Origin: Daphnia pulex
Taxonomy: Eukaryota; Arthropoda; Branchiopoda; Diplostraca; Daphniidae
Assembly (NCBI RefSeq): GCF_021134715.1
Contig: NC_060027.1
Coordinates: forward strand, 2,852,001-2,916,000
Reading direction: 5' to 3'
DNA: 64,000 nucleotides
Below the pieces are notes generated by a model that had not been told where the DNA came from, did no database searches, and was given only the letters and a program-made list of their open reading frames with translations. Positions 60,327 to 64,000 of the stretch are shown in pieces. Position numbers and translations under genes: made by a program. Position 1 is the first letter of the stretch. Each line of letters begins with the position of its first letter.

Positions 60327-63300
60327 CTGCGACACAAGAAGAGAAAAGGATCATTATATACCTGTGACTGGCAGAGTATAACTATGTACACATCCACGAT
60401 AGAATCTCTTTTCATTCATTTTTATTACAGTTGTGTCGTCACTTGGTTTTTAAAAGAAAATCCCGGGCCAGATGGGGAGGGACGCCGTGATTGTTTGGTA
60501 CAAAACAACACCACGCCCTGCCCCGTTGAGATCAAATCCCCTGGCCGTCGACTATATGTACGTAAGATTGAATGAAAGTTGATTGGACCCACCAAAAAAA
60601 AAACATCTTCACCACACACAGAGAGAGAGACATGTTGCGCAACATCCATGACAAGAGAAAATACATGGAGGAACAAAAACAGATTTTTTGGTTGTTTCTC
60701 CCCCTCGCCGACCGGCCAAAAAAGGGGTGGAGGGAACAGACAAATCGTCGGGAGGAAAGAAAAAAGAAAAAGAAAATAAAGTTTCATTAGCATAGGACTG
60801 CCCGTGTCCCCACCACTGGTCCCGCATTAGCATAATCCCGTATAATATTTAGTGGCGTGAGAATGATACGACACATACGAGCTGGGCTGGGAGAAGAACC
60901 CCAGCAGGTGATTGTAAAAAAAGGTAACCCCATAGAAAAAAAGAAAACGCAATCAAGTTAAGTTTAATCCACCTCTGAAAAAGACAAAAAAAAAATCACG
61001 CCGAGGGCCTTATAAACACTTTCCCTGTCACGAAAAACTCACGACGACGACAGGTTTTCGGTCAACGATTTTTGTTGTTTCCATCGGACGAAGAAATGCG
61101 TCAACGGCTCAGATCCTCTTTGTCGTCGTGTGTCAACAAACGCTGACCGCAGCTGCACGCAACCAGAGTCTATATTCCGTCATTTTGACGTTTTAAAAAA
61201 GATCGTCCGTGACTTTTCGGTCGGCCGACACGACTCGGACATTTTATTTTTTTTTTTTATTTTTTTTTACTTTTCCAAGGCGAAATGTCGCCGTGTTATT
61301 TGAACGGCTCGCCAAAGGAATTTTTCGTTGTACACCTTTTTGCGTTCACGCGGGTTTATCAAATTTTTTTCTTTCTTCGGGATTTAAAAGAAAACAAAAT
61401 GAAAAATTTCTGGACGATTTTGGGACCCCAAAGAATTTTTTTTTCGCGTCAAGAGTTTTGATGATGAAATCACGCCGAAAAAAGAAAGAAAGAAAGAACT
61501 CGGCGTGAGACTGATGGCTATACAAGGCGCTGGCGGAGAATTTTATCTCGCCAGCGACTCCCTTTTTTCTTTTCTTTGGCGTTTTGGTGTTGATACTCGT
61601 CGGGGACCGGGGAGAAATTTTTGAGAAGTTGAAGTATCCCGCCGGTTTTGTTTTCTTCTTCCCGGATGATTCACAACTTTAAAAATAATAATAATAAAAC
61701 AATTGTTATGGTGATGTCTTTGAAATGATTTCGACAAAGATGGACGCGTGAATAATAATTAAATAAACGATGAAACAATTCCTTCCTCAAATTTTTAAAT
61801 TCAACCCAAAAGTGTGAACTCAAAAAATAATGCCTAGGGCTGTATGTCAGCGGCGCAGATTTGTCAAAATCAATTTTTTTCTTTTGGTATTCAAAATTTT
61901 CGACTTTTTCGTCGAACCAACCCCGTGGGGTTGCCATCAACTCGTAGTGCGGTAATAATCTTTTATTTCCCCATTTTAAAAATCTTCTACCCATTTTTCT
62001 TTTTAACGGTTAACAAACGAGCGAGCGAGAGTCGCTCGTTCGAGACTGTTGGTGTGTAGTAATGTAATTTTAAAGAGCGGCCGGGAGAATAAGGAACCCC
62101 TCGGTTCTTGATGCTTTTTCTCCCGAGTGTTAACGAGCTTGTTCTACCCAATCACCGGCCAGTTAAAGAAAAAGCAAAATAGAGAAAACCGTCTGCGTGT
62201 GTACGGTCTACGGTATGGGGAAAGAGAGAAAGAATAACACACACACACTCTTTTTAAAATGAAAGATGAAATATAAATTCCAAATGTTTGTTGTTCCACC
62301 ACGTACATCGTCGACACGCCAACCAACCGGGGGAATGTGCTGTGGAAACAGTTCGTGGACAAACAACAACAACAACTAACCGAGAGATGGGCGGGTCGCG
62401 GAGAAATCAACAAGAAAAAAAAATGAAAACTCGGTGGTGTGCCCCTGTTGGCTGCTGCTGCTGCCTGACAGATATACTTGGGGTGTTATTCAAATATGGA
62501 TACGCGAGTTGTTTTTGACGTTATTATACGTATATGGCCGTGTAGTCTGGCGCTATGAAGCTAACAAATCTATACGTGTGTGTATGTATATCTAACTGTA
62601 GATGTTGTATATGCCCTATCGTCTCCAAATGAACGGCAAGTGCTATATAAGGGGCTCGACTGGGACCGTCTGGGGCTTGTGACACGCAGACGAACCCTCG
62701 GGGGTTGTGCAGTAAGTCAAAAAATAAAATGTTTTCGTGTCACTGTGTGCTGTAACAGAAGGAATCACAGAGTTTGGGGAGCTTTTAAAAAGAAGGAAAA
62801 GATAAAAGAAAAATTCTGGCCATCAAGTTTATGAATGTAAAAGATAAAAGGCCGCCAAAAAGATTTTTCTTTTCAAATGGGGAGAGAAAATGGGCGTCAC
62901 TACCTTTTTTTTCTTCATTTTTTACCCGCAATCGCCACCCCGGTCAACACGGAAACATTCTTCACGGACATAATTCATATTTTCTTTTTTTAAAAAAAGG
63001 TAAAATTGTCCCCGCCCCTCTCCCCCACCCTCCTTTTTAAACATTTCAAAAAATGTTGAATTGAAATTTCTTCAACAAGAAAATTTAACGAAACCATTTC
63101 GAGAAGAATAAATCACGAGTGAATTCACCTGTGGGATAACAATTTCTTACAACATAGTATCAAATAGAGACGGGAGAGAATCCGAACGTTAATGGCATTT
63201 CTCGGCAGTGGTTGGTGACCAGCTGGGCGCTTGAATCACCCCCAAAAGAAACGAATATCAAATACACACGATATAATACCTTATTTGTCAGCAATTGTAC

Positions 63301-64000
63301 AAATAGAGAGAAAGAACAACAACAGCCAGTCAGTTGATGTTTGTCGAAGAATAAATCTGTGAGGGAAAAAATAAAAGAAAATAAAAAAGAAGAGGATATA
63401 ACTCATCATCCATCCGATTTTGAAACGTGAGCGGCCACGGGGGAGCTGAGAGCGGCCGTGCTGTGATATGCTCCCCCGATAGGCCTCATAGACTTTTATA
63501 GACATGTATATAGAGACGTTTTCGTCTACCGAAAAACAACCTTAAACTACTACTGGGCTACAGGCTGCTGTGTGAGTGCACAGTGAGCCGTCATGAATCA
63601 TCAGGGCAAACCCAAACTTGCTTGTAACACAACTCGGGGATCAAACAACATTCTTTGGAAAGTTATTTTATTTGATGAGCGTCACATTTTTGTTGTCTTA
63701 TTATCTAGGCTTAGCTTGTTTAAGTATTTTACTACTGCCATCACTTCACATCATCAAAAGTTCTTTTCTTTTAAAGATATTATTTCATTTCCAGTGGAGA
63801 GAGCCCGTTGGTTTCAAGTTACAGTTACTTTTTTTTTTATTTAATATTTGTTTTGTAGAATTCAATTTTCTTTTGGACAGAAAATGTCGAGCCGAATTCA
63901 TTTCGTCAAGTCAAACGTCGACATTTTCTTTGAAACAAAGGGGTAATAAAAAGTTTACTGCACCCAACCAATTTACTTTACTTTTTACTGAAATGCTTAA
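60327..64000. other. 5' intron of peroxidasin, no exon recognised
   Basis: Low-complexity, A/T- and purine-rich DNA. No LRR N-cap or signal-peptide exon was recognised on the minus strand, so the first exon of peroxidasin probably lies beyond the window. A small hairpin (CGCTGGCG / CGCCAGCG) is at 61529-61557, and another at about 62014-62038. Confidence 0.5.

Noticed and set aside
61018-61070. Possible minus-strand first exon of peroxidasin starting METTKIVDRK
   Set aside because: A donor-like GTGAGT follows, but there is no signal peptide or LRR N-cap and the phase with the next exon could not be confirmed.

Overview
The window is nuclear DNA of an animal. Coding regions are split by short GT-AG introns (mostly 50-80 bases), the DNA is AT-rich, and the gene set is metazoan: peroxidasin, a transmembrane adenylate cyclase, an ionotropic receptor and an SLC34-type phosphate transporter. 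The ionotropic receptor, the decayed Tyr-rich cuticle-like genes and the compact introns point to an arthropod, most likely a branchiopod crustacean such as Daphnia. The species call is inference; I had no database.

Layout. 1-5.0 kb: two minus-strand paralogs with a DUF4470-like N-terminal domain; the complete one ends in a MYND zinc finger, and the one at the window edge carries a frameshift. 5.7-31.0 kb: six IRE1-like kinase genes without the IRE1 lumenal, membrane or RNase parts. Four look intact, one has the HRD Asp changed to Asn, and one is a pseudogene. Among them lie a tRNA-derived SINE, a chimeric duplicated segment, a BEL/Pao fragment, decayed HP1-like chromodomain copies, a short-chain dehydrogenase and a 21-exon adenylate cyclase with one GC-AG intron. 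31.5-33.4 kb: a short ionotropic receptor. 35.3-41.4 kb: two tandem genes for secreted proteins built of CUB-like repeats. 42.8-45.0 kb: an SLC34-like transporter that has lost both QSSS glutamines. 46.5-48.8 kb: decayed Tyr-rich protein genes, a TTAA-flanked piggyBac-type MITE and a concentric foldback element. 50.5-51.3 kb: a SAT-like acetyltransferase with altered CoA-loop and Tyr positions. 52.1-60.3 kb and beyond: a peroxidasin gene on the minus strand, lacking only its 5' exon(s) in this window.

The genes do not form an operon-like unit. The strongest theme is local duplication: kinases, DUF4470 genes, CUB-like genes, Tyr-rich remnants and HP1-like remnants are each present in several copies at different stages of divergence or decay. 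The most unusual candidate system is the kinase-only IRE1-like family, which keeps IRE1-type kinase features (DFG-x-C/S-K, an SG-x-x-GT activation segment, DIFSLGC) but stops after the kinase fold, so it could phosphorylate or scaffold but not cleave RNA. All exon models were read by eye; every multi-exon gene called complete was checked for splice consensus and reading frame, and closes in frame.
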